Assembly: GCF_014653945.1 (NCBI RefSeq)
Contig: NZ_BNAU01000003.1
Coordinates: 310,001 to 374,000 of the forward strand
Source of the DNA: Amycolatopsis deserti
GTDB lineage: Bacteria > Actinomycetota > Actinomycetes > Mycobacteriales > Pseudonocardiaceae
DNA length: 64,000 nt
Direction of reading: 5' to 3'
Below the pieces are notes generated by a model. The model saw only the letters and a list, made by a program, of their open reading frames with translations, ran no database searches and was not told the origin of the DNA. The translations under genes were made by a program, and so were the position numbers. Below are positions 47,717 through 57,669 of this stretch, piece by piece; position 1 is the stretch's first letter, and each line of letters opens with the position of its first letter.

Positions 47717-48988
47717 TCAGGCGCTGGGCGTCAACCGCGCGGCCAGCGAGATCATCCGGTCCACCGCGTCGCCGCCCTTGGCGTCGTAGCAGCCGGACAG
47801 GCCCTTGTAGATCAACGGGATCAGCGGGTTGATCCGCAGGCCGTACTTGGTCGCCGCGCGCATGACCTTCGGGTTGCCGATCGCCTTCGCGAAGACGTTG
47901 CCCAGCCGGTAGTAGCCGCCCATCAGCTCCTTCAACGCGAGCGGGTAGCCACGCAGCGCGCGCTCCCGCGACGAGCCCTCGGGCCGCGCCAGCGCCTGCA
48001 CCACGAACTCCGCCGCGAGCTGCGCCGACTCCATCGCCGCCGAGATGCCCTCGCCGTTGAACGGGCTCACCATGCCGCCCGCGTCGCCGAGCAGCAGCAG
48101 GCCGTCGCGGTAGTGCGGGGTGCGGTTGAAGCCCATCGGCAGGCCGGCGCCGCCGATGCGGCCGATCGCGTTCTCCTCGCGGTAGCCCCACTCCTCCGGC
48201 GTCGAGTCCAGCCACTGCCGCATCAACGCGCGGTAGTCCATGTTCCGGAACGACTTCGACGTGGACAGCATCCCCAGCCCGACGTTCACCGTGCCGTCGC
48301 CGAGCGGGAACGCCCACCCGTAGCCGGGCAGCAGCTGCGGGTTGCGCGGGTCCTTGCGGTCCCACAGCTCCAGGTGGCCCTCGATGAACGGGTCGTCGTG
48401 CCGCGGGCTCTTGTAGTACCGCCGCACGGCGACACCCATCGGGCGCTTCTCGTGGGTCTCGATGCCGATCGAGCGGGCCAGCCGCGCCGACACGCCGTCA
48501 CAGGCCAGGACCAGCGGTGCGTGGTAGCGCACCGGGGTTTTCTCTGGCCCCTGCTTCCCTTCGACACCGATCACGCGGCCGGTGCGCGCGTCGGTGATCG
48601 CGCCGGTGACGGTGGTCCGCTCCAGCAGCCGGGCGCCCGCCTTGACCGCGGTCTTGGCCAGCAGGTCGTCGAAGTCCTGACGGGTGCGCGAGACGCCGTA
48701 GGGCGGGTAGCTGGTCAGCTCCGGCCAGTCCAGCTCCAGCGTCAGCTCGGCGGTGAGGATCCGCAGGCCGCGGCTGTGCACCCAGCCGGCCTCCCGGCTG
48801 GTGTCGATGCCCAGGTCGATGAGCTGCTTGACGCCACGCGGGGTGAGGCCGTCGCCGCACACCTTCTCGCGCGGGAACTCGGTCTTCTCCAGCACCAGGA
48901 CGTCGATCCCGGCGCGCGCCAGGTACGTCGCGACGGTGGATCCGGCCGGGCCCGCGCCGACGACGATTACCTGAGCGTCCTGGGTCAT
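47717..48988 (-). CDS. menJ: Geranylgeranyl reductase family, MenJ-like menaquinone reductase
   Basis: 423 residues. FAD-binding GAGPAGSTVATYLARAG at the N-terminus, then KVCGDGLTPRGVKQL and the second FAD motif LLLGDAGGMVSPFNGEGI. Family members saturate isoprenyl double bonds; the mycobacterial MenJ next to menG reduces the beta-isoprene of menaquinone. ATG 48988 overlaps the menG stop (ATGA), strong support for menaquinone tailoring. Confidence 0.88.
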   Translation of the reverse strand: MTQDAQVIVVGAGPAGSTVATYLARAGIDVLVLEKTEFPREKVCGDGLTPRGVKQLIDLGIDTSREAGWVHSRGLRILTAELTLELDWPELTSYPPYGVSRTRQDFDDLLAKTAVKAGARLLERTTVTGAITDARTGRVIGVEGKQGPEKTPVRYHAPLVLACDGVSARLARSIGIETHEKRPMGVAVRRYYKSPRHDDPFIEGHLELWDRKDPRNPQLLPGYGWAFPLGDGTVNVGLGMLSTSKSFRNMDYRALMRQWLDSTPEEWGYREENAIGRIGGAGLPMGFNRTPHYRDGLLLLGDAGGMVSPFNGEGISAAMESAQLAAEFVVQALARPEGSSRERALRGYPLALKELMGGYYRLGNVFAKAIGNPKVMRAATKYGLRINPLIPLIYKGLSGCYDAKGGDAVDRMISLAARLTPSA

Positions 48989-49689
48989 GCCTCGGAGTTT
49001 ACGGAAGGCTTCACGGCGCGGTGGATGGCGACGACGCCGAACGTCAGGTTCAGCCACTCCACCTTCGACCAGCCCGCGCTCGCGATGATCTGCGCCAGGC
49101 TGCGCTGGTCGTGCCAGGCGGCCATGGATTCGGCCAGGTAGGAGTAGGCCTCCGGGTTGGACGAGGCGAACCGGCCGAGCAGCGTCATCACCCACAGGAT
49201 GAGCCGCTTGTACAGGAACCGGATGGGCGGGAATGTGGGCGTCGACACCTCGCAGATCACCAGCCGTCCACCGGGCTTGACCACGCGTGCGATCTCCTCG
49301 AGCGCGGCCTTGGTGTCGACGAAGTTGCGGATGCCGAAGCTGATCGTCGCGGCGTCGAAGCTGTCGTCGGCGAAGGGCAGGTGCAGCGCGTCGGCGGCGA
49401 CCATCGGGACGCGGCGGTGCTTGCCGCTGCGGAGCATGCCGAGCGAGAAGTCCGCGGCCAGGCACCACGCGCCGCCGCGCGCGTACTCGGCTGTGGACAC
49501 CCCGGTGCCGGCGGCGAGGTCGAGCACCTTCTCGCCGCGGCGGGCGTCCAGGACGCGGGACGTCGTCGTGCGCCATCGGCGGTCGAACCCGAACGTCATG
49601 ACCGAGTTCGCCCGGTCGTAGCCCTCCGAGACGCCGTCGAACATGGCGGCGACCTCGTGCGGATCTTTGTCGAGGCTCGCACGTGACAT
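48985..49689 (-). CDS. menG: Demethylmenaquinone methyltransferase
   Basis: 234 residues, UbiE/MenG family class I methyltransferase. MFDGVSEGYDRANSVMTFG, the SAM motif VLDLAAGTGVSTAEYA, and SFGIRNFVDTKAALEEIARV are diagnostic. It performs the last methylation of menaquinone. It is one base after the GT4 gene stop at 49691 and overlaps menJ, giving a co-directional operon. Confidence 0.93.
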   Translation of the reverse strand: MSRASLDKDPHEVAAMFDGVSEGYDRANSVMTFGFDRRWRTTTSRVLDARRGEKVLDLAAGTGVSTAEYARGGAWCLAADFSLGMLRSGKHRRVPMVAADALHLPFADDSFDAATISFGIRNFVDTKAALEEIARVVKPGGRLVICEVSTPTFPPIRFLYKRLILWVMTLLGRFASSNPEAYSYLAESMAAWHDQRSLAQIIASAGWSKVEWLNLTFGVVAIHRAVKPSVNSEA

Positions 49690-49690
49690 G

Positions 49691-50797
49691 TCAGGAGCCT
49701 AAAGCAGATAACATCCCTCGCACGCTCGCGGGCCACGCGAATTCCTCCGCCCGCGCCCGGGAAGCCGCACGTCGCAGGTCCTCCGGGCTCTCCAGCAGGC
49801 CGGTCACGGCGGTCGCGAACGCCCGCGGCACGTCCGGAACCGCCGCCCCGCACCCGGGCCGGACGATCTCCCGCAGCGCCGAGGACTGCGACACCACCAC
49901 CGGCGTCCCGGACGCCAGCGCCTCCAATGCGGCGAGCCCGAACGTCTCGTGCGGGCCGGGCGCGAGTGAGACGTCCGCGCTCGCCAGCAGCCGCGCGACC
50001 GTACTCCGGTCGGACACGAACCCGAGGAACGTGACCGGCAGCCCGCGGGCCCGCCGCTCCAGCGCCCGCCGTCGCGGCCCGTCCCCGGCGATCACCAGCC
50101 GCACCCGGTCGCCCGACTCGGTCAGCTCGGCGACGGTGTCCACACTGCGCTCGACGTGCTTCTCCGGCGACAGCCGTCCACAGTGGACGAGCAACGCGTC
50201 GGCGCCGGAGGCCAGCTCGGAACGCAACCCGGGATCGTGGTGCCGCGGCTGGAACGCGGCCAGATCGACGCCCAGCGGGACCTGGCGGACGTTGGCGACC
50301 CCGATCCGGTCGAACTCCTCGCGGGCGAACGACGTGGTGCACACGACGGTGTCGTAGTTGCCCGCCATCCGCCGGTTGGCGACGTCGGCCACGCGGCGGG
50401 CCAGCGGACCGGGCACGAGGAACTGCTGCAGCAGCCGGTCCAGCCGCTCGTGCGAGATCACCACGCTGGGCACGTCGCGCCGGTGCGCCCACACCCCCAT
50501 CCCGCGCAGGGTCAGCCGGTCGGACACCTCCAGCCGGTCCGGGCGCAGCGCCGACAGCAACGCCCGCACCCGGTACGGGTCAACCGCGCGGTAGCCGCCG
50601 GTGCCGGGGATCTTCGGCGCGGGCAGGCTGATCCGGCGCACCCCGGTGGGCAGCCGCTCCTCGGCGTGCCGGGGCCCTGGCACGACCAGCGTCACGCGGT
50701 GGCCGCTCGCCACGTACCCGGCGCCCAGGTGGTGCAGCGCGGTGCGCAGCCCACCGGAGCGGGGCCCGTAGAAGTTCGCCAGCTGGACGATGTGCAT
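49691..50797 (-). CDS. GT4-family glycosyltransferase
   Basis: 368 residues, GT-B fold. N-terminal MHIVQLANFYGPRSGGLRTAL, C-terminal HCGRLSPEKHVERSVD and the donor-site E-x7-E motif in PGPHETFGLAALEALASGTPVV. It likely transfers mannose or another hexose to a phospholipid or glycolipid. It follows the MgtA-like gene by 4 bases and precedes menG by one base. Confidence 0.88.
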   Translation of the reverse strand: MHIVQLANFYGPRSGGLRTALHHLGAGYVASGHRVTLVVPGPRHAEERLPTGVRRISLPAPKIPGTGGYRAVDPYRVRALLSALRPDRLEVSDRLTLRGMGVWAHRRDVPSVVISHERLDRLLQQFLVPGPLARRVADVANRRMAGNYDTVVCTTSFAREEFDRIGVANVRQVPLGVDLAAFQPRHHDPGLRSELASGADALLVHCGRLSPEKHVERSVDTVAELTESGDRVRLVIAGDGPRRRALERRARGLPVTFLGFVSDRSTVARLLASADVSLAPGPHETFGLAALEALASGTPVVVSQSSALREIVRPGCGAAVPDVPRAFATAVTGLLESPEDLRRAASRARAEEFAWPASVRGMLSALGS

Positions 50798-50801
50798 GGC
50801 A

Positions 50802-51923
50802 TCAGGCGGCTCGCGCGACGCGGCCGGTGACCACCTCGTAGTGCTGCACCAGCTCCGCGCACACCGCAGGCCAGGTCCGGCCCAGCACGACCTTGCGCGC
50901 CTTGCCTCCCAGCCGCTCCCGCAGCGCCGGGTCGCGCAGGTCGCGCACGCGCCGCACCAGCTCCTCGGCGAACCCGGCCGGATCGGGCGGCAGCAGGTAC
51001 CCGGTGCGACCGGGCAGGACCAGGTCCCGCGGGCCGCCCGCGTCCGGCGCCAGCACCGGCAGCCCGGAGGCCATCGCCTCCTGCACCGCCTGGCAAAACG
51101 TCTCGTGCGGTCCGGTGTGGACGAACACGTCGAGGCTCGCGTAGGCCGCGGACAGCTCGTCGCCGTAGCGGGCGCCGAGGAACGCCGCGCCGGGCAGCCG
51201 GTCCCGCAGCTCCTCGCGGTCCGGCCCGTCGCCGACGACCACCAGCCGCACGCCGTCCACACCGGCCAGCGCGGCGAGCCGGCCGACCTCCTTCTCCGGC
51301 GCCAGCCGCCCGACGAACCCGACCAGCAGCTCCCCGTTGGGCGCGAGCCGGGCACGCAGCTCGGGGTCGGCGTGCGCGGGCGAGAAGCGCTCGACGTCCA
51401 CGCCCCGGCCCCAGCGGTGCACGCGGGGCACGCCGTGCGCGCGCAGGTCCTGCACGGACTGGGTGGACGGCGCGAGCGTCCGGTCGGCCTTGGCGTGCAG
51501 CCGGCGCACCCACCGCCACGCCGCCCGCGCGCCGAGGCCGAGCCCGTACGCGGTGGCGAACCCGGCGATGTCGGTCTGGAACACCGCGATCGAGGGCACC
51601 CGCAGGCGCCGGGCCGCGGCCAGCCCACGCGCGCCGACCACGAACGGCGAGGCCAGGTGCACCACATCCGGCCCGAACGCGGTGAGCGCCGTCAGCACCG
51701 TGCGGGTGGGCAGGCCGATCGGCAGCGAGTTGACCACCGGCAGGTCCAGCGCCGGGATCCGCACCACGGGCGCACCGCGGTAGTGCGTGGGCCCGGTGAG
51801 ACCGGGCGCGACCACCATCACGTCGTGGCCGGTGCCGGTGAGGTGCTCGATGACCCGCAGCACGGAGTTGGTCACGCCGTTCACCTGCGGAAGGAAGCTT
51901 TCGGTGACGATGGCGACGCGCAC
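50802..51923 (-). CDS. mgtA: GT4 mannosyltransferase, MgtA-like
   Basis: 373 residues. [39 protein letters not shown] and [20 protein letters not shown] match the actinobacterial family of mycobacterial Rv0557 (MgtA), which mannosylates a glucuronosyl diacylglycerol. The same menG neighbourhood occurs in mycobacteria. The start is GTG 51923. It is divergent from the IMPase-family gene. Confidence 0.87.
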   Translation of the reverse strand: MRVAIVTESFLPQVNGVTNSVLRVIEHLTGTGHDVMVVAPGLTGPTHYRGAPVVRIPALDLPVVNSLPIGLPTRTVLTALTAFGPDVVHLASPFVVGARGLAAARRLRVPSIAVFQTDIAGFATAYGLGLGARAAWRWVRRLHAKADRTLAPSTQSVQDLRAHGVPRVHRWGRGVDVERFSPAHADPELRARLAPNGELLVGFVGRLAPEKEVGRLAALAGVDGVRLVVVGDGPDREELRDRLPGAAFLGARYGDELSAAYASLDVFVHTGPHETFCQAVQEAMASGLPVLAPDAGGPRDLVLPGRTGYLLPPDPAGFAEELVRRVRDLRDPALRERLGGKARKVVLGRTWPAVCAELVQHYEVVTGRVARAA

Positions 51924-52065
51924 GATGCCACCGTGGCAGCCGGTCCGGTTCGGGCGGAAAAGCCCGCGTGACGAGGGGACCAACGGTGCCCGAACTTCAC
52001 GAAGCTTTCTCCGCTTCACCTGGGTGTCGCGTCCCGGACACTTGGTGCCGCCACACTCGGCTGGC

Positions 52066-52911
52066 GTGACCCTCCTCTCCGCCCGCCCACCCCACCCGGT
52101 CGAACCGGGCTTGCTGTCGCGAGCGCTCGAGGTCGCCGGGCGGCTGGCCAACGACGCCACCGACGTGATCACCGCGACCGCCGGCCGGGGCGCCCACCCC
52201 GACATCGCGGACTCGCCGTTCGACTGGGTCACCGACACCGACCGCATCCTGGAGCGGCACACCCGCCGCGTGCTGACCGCGGAGTTCCCCGGCATCCCCG
52301 TCGTGGGCGGCGAGTTCGGAGCCGACACCGGCGCCGATTCGGCGGCCTACCGGTGGGTGGTCGACCCGGTCGACGGCACCGCCAACTACGTCGCCGGCGT
52401 GCCGTGGTGCGCCTACAGCCTCGCGCTGGTCGACGCGTCCGGGCCGGTCGTCGGAGTGGTCGCCGACCCCTACCGCGCCCAGATCTACGCCGCCGCGCGC
52501 GGCCGCGGCACGCGCGCCAACGGCAAACCGGTCCGGCTGGTCGACCGGGACCGGATCGCCGGGTCGATCGTGTGCACCGAACTGGCCCGCAAGGGTCCGT
52601 GGCCGGGCATGGGCTCGTTCATCGAACGCGCCGCCGAGGCGCACGCCGGGGTGCGGGTGCTCGGCTCGGCCGCGTTGTCGATCGCGCAGGTCGCGCTCGG
52701 GCACGCCATCGCCGCGGTGCTGCACAGCTACCACGAATGGGACGTGGCCGGCTCGGTCGCGCTGGCCATCGAGGCCGGCGCCGTGGTGCTCGACCGGCGC
52801 GGCTCGGACAGCCCGCTGCCCACCGACGGCCTGCTCGTCGCCGCACCCAGCGTCGCCGAGGAAGTCCTGTCGTGGTGGCAGGAAACCGAACGGGAGATCC
52901 GCGCGTCCTAG
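52066..52911 (+). CDS. Inositol-monophosphatase family phosphatase
   Basis: 281 residues. Metal-binding motifs [18 protein letters not shown] and C-terminal [19 protein letters not shown] are all present. Substrates in the family include inositol phosphate, histidinol phosphate and nucleotide bisphosphates; this member cannot be assigned. GTG 52066 was chosen because upstream sequence in frame lies within the antisense of the GT4 promoter. Confidence 0.88.
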   Translation: MTLLSARPPHPVEPGLLSRALEVAGRLANDATDVITATAGRGAHPDIADSPFDWVTDTDRILERHTRRVLTAEFPGIPVVGGEFGADTGADSAAYRWVVDPVDGTANYVAGVPWCAYSLALVDASGPVVGVVADPYRAQIYAAARGRGTRANGKPVRLVDRDRIAGSIVCTELARKGPWPGMGSFIERAAEAHAGVRVLGSAALSIAQVALGHAIAAVLHSYHEWDVAGSVALAIEAGAVVLDRRGSDSPLPTDGLLVAAPSVAEEVLSWWQETEREIRAS

Positions 52912-52946
52912 CCCCGGAGAAGATCACGGACCCGGGAGAACACGAC

Positions 52947-53264
52947 ATGCTGATCTACGGCTGGCGCAAGAGCGTCCAGGAGCTGGCCACCGCGACCTAC
53001 CTGTGCGGGAACTGCCAGAACCCGAGCGCCCACGCGCTGCGCCGCGCCGTCACGAAGTTCACGCTGTTCTTCATCCCGCTGTTCCCGATCAGCTCGAAGT
53101 ACTTCACGGTGTGCACCTTCTGCGGCATGACGAACAAGCTGACCAAGGACGAGGCGCGACAGGTCCAGGCCATGCAGCAGCAGGCGCCGCAGGCCGCGTT
53201 CCCACAGCAGCACGCGCCCCAGTACCCGCAGCAGCAGATCCAGCCGCCGCGCCAGGGTTTCTAA
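52947..53264 (+). CDS. Zinc-ribbon small protein
   Basis: 105 residues. CGNCQNPSAHALRR and CTFCG form a two-CxxC zinc-ribbon around a hydrophobic FTLFFIPLFPIS strand. The tail is Gln/Pro/Ala-rich (QQQAPQAAFPQQHAPQYPQQ). ATG 52947 has GGGAG 9 bases upstream. This is the zinc-ribbon-15 type of conserved actinobacterial protein with unknown role. Its stop overlaps that of the convergent gene. Confidence 0.8.
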   Translation: MLIYGWRKSVQELATATYLCGNCQNPSAHALRRAVTKFTLFFIPLFPISSKYFTVCTFCGMTNKLTKDEARQVQAMQQQAPQAAFPQQHAPQYPQQQIQPPRQGF

Positions 53265-53824
53265 CGCACCACGCGGTAGTGGAGGAAGACGACCTTCGAG
53301 GGAAAGGTGCGGGTTTCCAGGAGTTCGAGATCCACCCGGCGCTCGCGGTGGTCGAAGTACGGGGTGCCGCCGCCGACCAGCACCGGGTAGACCCTGATCC
53401 GGTACTCGTCGATCAGCCCCAGCTCGGCCGCCTGGGCGGCCAGGTTCGCACCGCCGATCCCGATGTTGCCGTCCCCCGGTTCGGCGCGCAGCCGCTCGAT
53501 CTCCTCCGCCAGGCCGCCGGAGGCCAGGCGGGCGTTGCCCCGCACCTCCGACAGCGTGTTGGAGAAGACGACCTTGGGCAGCGCGTTCCAGATCGCGGCG
53601 AACTCGCGCTCCCCGTCGTCGAGCGAGTGCTCCTGCTCGGCGGTCTCCCAGTACAGCATCGTCTCGTACAGCCGTCGCCCCATCAGGTGGACGCCGAGGT
53701 CGCGGACCTCGTCGGTGGCGAAGCGGAAGACCTCCTCGTCGGGCTCCGACCAGTCGAAGCCACCATCCGGCCCGATGATGTAACCGTCGGCAGAGGCAGA
53801 CAGCGAATAGGTCACACTGCGCAT
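53261..53824 (-). CDS. Dihydrofolate reductase-like (RibD C-terminal domain) protein
   Basis: 187 residues. SLSASADGYIIGPDGGFDW, GRRLYETMLYWET, and GIGGANLAAQAAELGLIDEYRIRVYPVLVGGG (in parts near 128-155) identify the DHFR/RibD-C fold. Such stand-alone proteins are NADPH-dependent reductases of unknown substrate. ATG 53824. Convergent with the zinc-ribbon gene, with overlapping stop codons. Confidence 0.87.
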   Translation of the reverse strand: MRSVTYSLSASADGYIIGPDGGFDWSEPDEEVFRFATDEVRDLGVHLMGRRLYETMLYWETAEQEHSLDDGEREFAAIWNALPKVVFSNTLSEVRGNARLASGGLAEEIERLRAEPGDGNIGIGGANLAAQAAELGLIDEYRIRVYPVLVGGGTPYFDHRERRVDLELLETRTFPSKVVFLHYRVVR

Positions 53825-53840
53825 CGGGTCCTCCTGAGCT

Positions 53841-54335
53841 TCAGCCGGATCTGACCGGGGTTTCGCTGTCCACGACGGCGACCTCCGGTTCGACCGGCAC
53901 GGCGCGGCGCAGGCGCTGGCGGATCAGCCACGCCACCGCCACGGCGACCAGCCAGGTGACCAGGATCGTGGTGCCCAGCGGCAGCAGCGTCAAGGTCGCG
54001 GTGCGGCCGGCGACGCGGGCCAGGTCCGGATCGGTCGCGTCGTATTCGATGCGCACCAGGTCGCCCGCGACCAGCCCGCTCGGGTAGAGCACGCCGTTGG
54101 ACGGGATGTGCACGATGCCGTCCGGGGTTTCGAACCGGATGATCGTGCGGTCCCAGGCCACCGCGTCGACCTCGGCCGTCGCCGTGCCCAGGTGGCCGGT
54201 GATGGCCTGGTCGTTGCGGATCGCGGCGAGCAGCAGCCCCGCGCACAGCACGGTGATCACGACGGCGACGGCGAGCACGCAGCGACGGCCGACCTTCAGC
54301 CACCACAGAGTTCTCGCCGTCACTCGTCCGAGCAT
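53841..54335 (-). CDS. DUF3592-type membrane protein
   Basis: 164 residues. Two hydrophobic helices (about 18-40 and 112-137) flank a beta-rich loop with IIRFETPDGIVHIPSNG and LVAGDLVRIEYDATDPDLARV, the DUF3592 pattern. Function unknown. It starts 12 bases downstream of the broken metallopeptidase gene and 16 bases upstream of the reductase-like gene. Confidence 0.78.
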   Translation of the reverse strand: MLGRVTARTLWWLKVGRRCVLAVAVVITVLCAGLLLAAIRNDQAITGHLGTATAEVDAVAWDRTIIRFETPDGIVHIPSNGVLYPSGLVAGDLVRIEYDATDPDLARVAGRTATLTLLPLGTTILVTWLVAVAVAWLIRQRLRRAVPVEPEVAVVDSETPVRSG

Positions 54336-54347
54336 AGAAGGTGCGGG

Positions 54348-55847
54348 TTAACGGCTGTGCCCGGCCGCCAGCAGCCGGTGGGTCTGCTGGATGGCGGGGT
54401 AGGACTTCGGCTGCGCGGCGGCGCGCAGGGTGGCCGCGCCGTTCGGGCCGGTGGCCGGCTTGCCCGCGGTGAACAGCCAGGTCTGGAACAGCTGCCGCAG
54501 CGGCTTGCCGGAGACCTGCTCGGCCAGCGCGACGAAGTCGCTGATGCGGGCGTCGTCGCCGCGGTGCTGGGCGACCTAGGTGCGCAGGATCGTGAAGAAC
54601 GCGTCGTCACCGACCGCCGTGCGCAGCGCCTGGACGGCCAGCGCGCCGCGGTCGTAGACGGCGTCGTCGAACTGGTTGGCCGCGCCCGGGTCGCCGGGCA
54701 GGACCTGCCAGAACGGGTCGTCGGCCGGGTGGGAGTCGTAGACGTACTGGGCGAGCTCGGCCGCGGTGCCCTCGCCCTGGTGCTCCGACCACAGGTACTC
54801 GGCGTAGCTGGCGAAGCCCTCGTTGAGCCAGATGTCGCTCCAGCGGCCCAGCGAGACGGAGTCGCCGAACCACTGGTGGGCGTTCTCGTGCGCGACGACC
54901 GAGGTGTTCGCGCCGGCGACGAAGAACTTGTTGCTGTAGACCGGGCGGGTCTGGGCCTCCAGCGCGAAGGTCAGCCCGGTGCTGACCACGCCGCCCTGCG
55001 CCTCGAACGGGTACTCGCCGAACTGGCTCGCCAGGAACTCGACGATCTCCGGGGTGCGCTCGACGCTGGCCTTGGCGGCGCCCAGGGAGTCTCCGGTGGC
55101 CGCGTCGTAGGCGGTGAGGAACGGCTGACCGCCCGGGGTGGTGGCCCGGTTGATCTCGAACTTCCCGACCTCGAGGGTGGTCGCGTAGGTGTTCTGGGGC
55201 TGGGTGCTGCGCCAGTTCCAGCGCGTCCAGCCGGCGCGCTGCTTGGTCGTGCGGACGAGCGTGCCGTTGGACAGGGCGGCGACGTCGTCGGGCACCTCGA
55301 CGGAGACGTCGTAGGTCGCCTTGTCGGTGGGGTGGTCGCTGGCCGGGTACCACCACTGGGAGTTCTGCGGCTCGTCGACGGCGAGCGCGCCGTCCGGGGT
55401 CTTCTTCCAGGCGGTGTAGCCGTCGATGACGACCTTGGAGGGCGTGTCGGCGTAGGTGACGACGACGGTGACCGGCTGGTTCTTCGCGAGCGGCTTGGCC
55501 GGGGTGACTTCCAGCTCGCCGTCGCGGACGGTCCGGAAGGTGGCCGGCTTGTTGTTCACCCGGATGTCGCGGACCCGGAGGCCGAAGTCGAGGTCGAAGC
55601 TGGACAGGTCCTGCGTGGTGGTGGCGAGGATCGTCGTGGTGCCGGAGAGCTGGTCGGTGGCCGGCTGGTAGGTGAGGCGGATGTCGTAGTGCGCGACGTC
55701 GTAGCCGCCGTTGCCGGCGTAGGGGTAGTAGGGATCGCCGGCGCCGGAGGCCCCGGGAGCGGGCGCGGCGGTGGCGGTCGAGGCGAGGAGCACGATCGCG
55801 ATTCCGGTGGTCACGGCCCCCAGGCCGGCGCGAGTTCGCAGACGCAT
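54348..55847 (-). pseudogene. Secreted M1-family metallopeptidase interrupted by an amber codon
   Basis: ATG 55847 opens a signal peptide (MRLRTRAGLG then hydrophobic to ATAAPAP). The M1 fold follows, with zinc site HENAHQWFGDS and WLNEGFASYAEY (HExxH-x18-E) and FALEAQTRP before it. The frame stops at a TAG at 54576-54578 after FFTILRT, yet continues in frame for 75 more family-like residues (VAQHRGDDARISDFVALAEQ and QTWLFTAGKPA) to a TAA at 54348. M1 proteins usually have Trp after ILRT, so a single TGG-to-TAG change explains it. The truncated product would be 423 residues and keep the active site, so residual activity is possible. A sequencing error is the alternative. Confidence 0.85.
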
Positions 55848-55947
55848 GGGGCGGACGCTAGCGGGAAAACTTCCCACCGGAAACGGCCGAAAGAAGGTTC
55901 CCACTGACTGAGGCGAGTTGACCACTCCGGGGCGGGCGTGGCGGAGG

Positions 55948-57612
55948 TCAGGAGAGAGCGCTCGACACCGCCGTGCGGATGCGCGCGTGCAGGTCGCGGT
56001 GGCGGGTGCGGTCCACCTGCACCTCGACCACCCGCAGGCCGGGCGTCGGGCGCAGCGCCTCGCGGAACTCCTCGATCGTGCCGGCGCGCACGTGCGGGAT
56101 GCCGAACCCCGCGCACAGCGCCGACAGGTCCGCGCCGTGCGGGGTGCCGAACACGTGCTCGAACGCGTCCCGGTGCTCGGGCGCCCCCTGCTCCAGCAGC
56201 GAGAAGATCCCGCCGCCGTCGTCGTTGAGCACCACGATCGTCAGGTCCGGCCGGGTGTCCGCCGGGCCGGCCAGCAGACCGTTCACATCGTGCAGGAACG
56301 TCAGGTCACCGAGCAGCGCGTAGGACTGCCCGCGGTGCACCGACGCCGCGCCGATCGCCGTCGACACCGTGCCGTCGATGCCCGCCACGCCGCGGTTGCG
56401 GTGCACCAGGATGTCCGGCCGCATCCGCCCGGCCAGCGCCACGTCCCGCGCCGGGTTGGACGAGCCGACCACCAGCAGCGCGTCCGGCGGCAGGGCGTCG
56501 ACCAGCTCCGACGCCAGCCGCAGCCCGCTCGGCCACTGCTCGCGCCGCAACGCCCGGCCGACGGCTTCGTTCGCCAGCGCGTCCGCTCGCTGCCACGCGG
56601 CCAGCCAGTCCGGATCGGCGGGCTTGGTCGGCGAGTCGAACCACTGCCCGACCTGCCGCACGTTGTGCGCGGGCGCGGGCCAGTCCGAGTCCGGCCGCAC
56701 CAGCAGCACCTCGACGTCGGCGTCCGACAGCAACTGCTGGATCTGCCGGAACACCGTCGGCCGGCCCAGGCACAGCACCTGCTCCGGCTTGTGCCGCCGG
56801 ATGAACTCCTCCGCGCCGAGCAGCCACACGCCGGAGGAGATCGCCGACGACCCGAGCAGCCCGAGGCCGCCGGTCTCCGAGATCACCGGCCAGCCGTGCT
56901 GCTCCCCCCATTCGCCGGCGGCCCGCACCCCGCTGTCGCACGCGATGACCAGGCCGCACCGGGCCGAGGGCACCACGAACGACGGCAGCGCGCCGAAGTC
57001 CGGCAGCTCGGTCCACCGCTCCCCGCCGGGGCGGCCCTCCAGCGACTCGTACCACTCGTCGTCGCCGTCGGGCACCAGCGGCTCGCGGAACGGGACGTTC
57101 AGGTGCACCGGGCCGCAGCGCCACTCGCCGTAGGCCGCGTTCCAGGCCCGGCAGATCTGGCTGCGCCAGTACGCGTTCTGCCCGCCGCGCCGCTCGGCGA
57201 CGGCCAGCTCGTCGAAGTAGCGGACCGCCCCGCCGTAGAGCCGCTGCTGCTCGATGACCTGGTTCGCGCCCGCGGCGCGCAGCTCCGGCGGGCGGTCGGC
57301 GGTCAGCACGATCAGCGGCACCCCGGCCCGGTCGGCCTCCAGGACCGCGGGGTGGAAGTTCGCCGCCGCGGTGCCGCTGGTGCACACCACGGCGACCGGG
57401 CGCCCGGTGCGCGCCGCGATGCCGAGGGCCAGGAAACCGGCGCCCCGCTCGTCGATGCGGACGTGCAGCTGGAGGCGTCCCGCGGCGGCCGCGGCGTGCA
57501 GCGCCAGCGACAGCGGCGCGTTGCGCGAGCCCGGGCAGAGCACCACGTGGGAGACGGTGTTGCGGACGAGTTCGTCCACGATGACCTTGGCCTGCGCGGT
57601 CGACGGATTCAC
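55948..57612 (-). CDS. menD: 2-succinyl-5-enolpyruvyl-6-hydroxy-3-cyclohexene-1-carboxylate synthase
   Basis: 554 residues, TPP enzyme. N-terminal VVLCPGSRNAPLSLAL and DERGAGFLALGIAARTG, central GLLGSSAISSG, and the TPP site YALLGDLTFLHDVNGLL with VLNDDGGGIFSLLEQG. It condenses isochorismate and 2-oxoglutarate in menaquinone synthesis. The start is GTG 57612, 57 bases from divergent menB; a shared promoter lies between. Confidence 0.94.
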   Translation of the reverse strand: MNPSTAQAKVIVDELVRNTVSHVVLCPGSRNAPLSLALHAAAAAGRLQLHVRIDERGAGFLALGIAARTGRPVAVVCTSGTAAANFHPAVLEADRAGVPLIVLTADRPPELRAAGANQVIEQQRLYGGAVRYFDELAVAERRGGQNAYWRSQICRAWNAAYGEWRCGPVHLNVPFREPLVPDGDDEWYESLEGRPGGERWTELPDFGALPSFVVPSARCGLVIACDSGVRAAGEWGEQHGWPVISETGGLGLLGSSAISSGVWLLGAEEFIRRHKPEQVLCLGRPTVFRQIQQLLSDADVEVLLVRPDSDWPAPAHNVRQVGQWFDSPTKPADPDWLAAWQRADALANEAVGRALRREQWPSGLRLASELVDALPPDALLVVGSSNPARDVALAGRMRPDILVHRNRGVAGIDGTVSTAIGAASVHRGQSYALLGDLTFLHDVNGLLAGPADTRPDLTIVVLNDDGGGIFSLLEQGAPEHRDAFEHVFGTPHGADLSALCAGFGIPHVRAGTIEEFREALRPTPGLRVVEVQVDRTRHRDLHARIRTAVSSALS

Positions 57613-57669
57613 CGGGCACCGCCCGGCGTGTCACCCGTCACCACAGTCACACGGCCTATTCTCCCAAAC

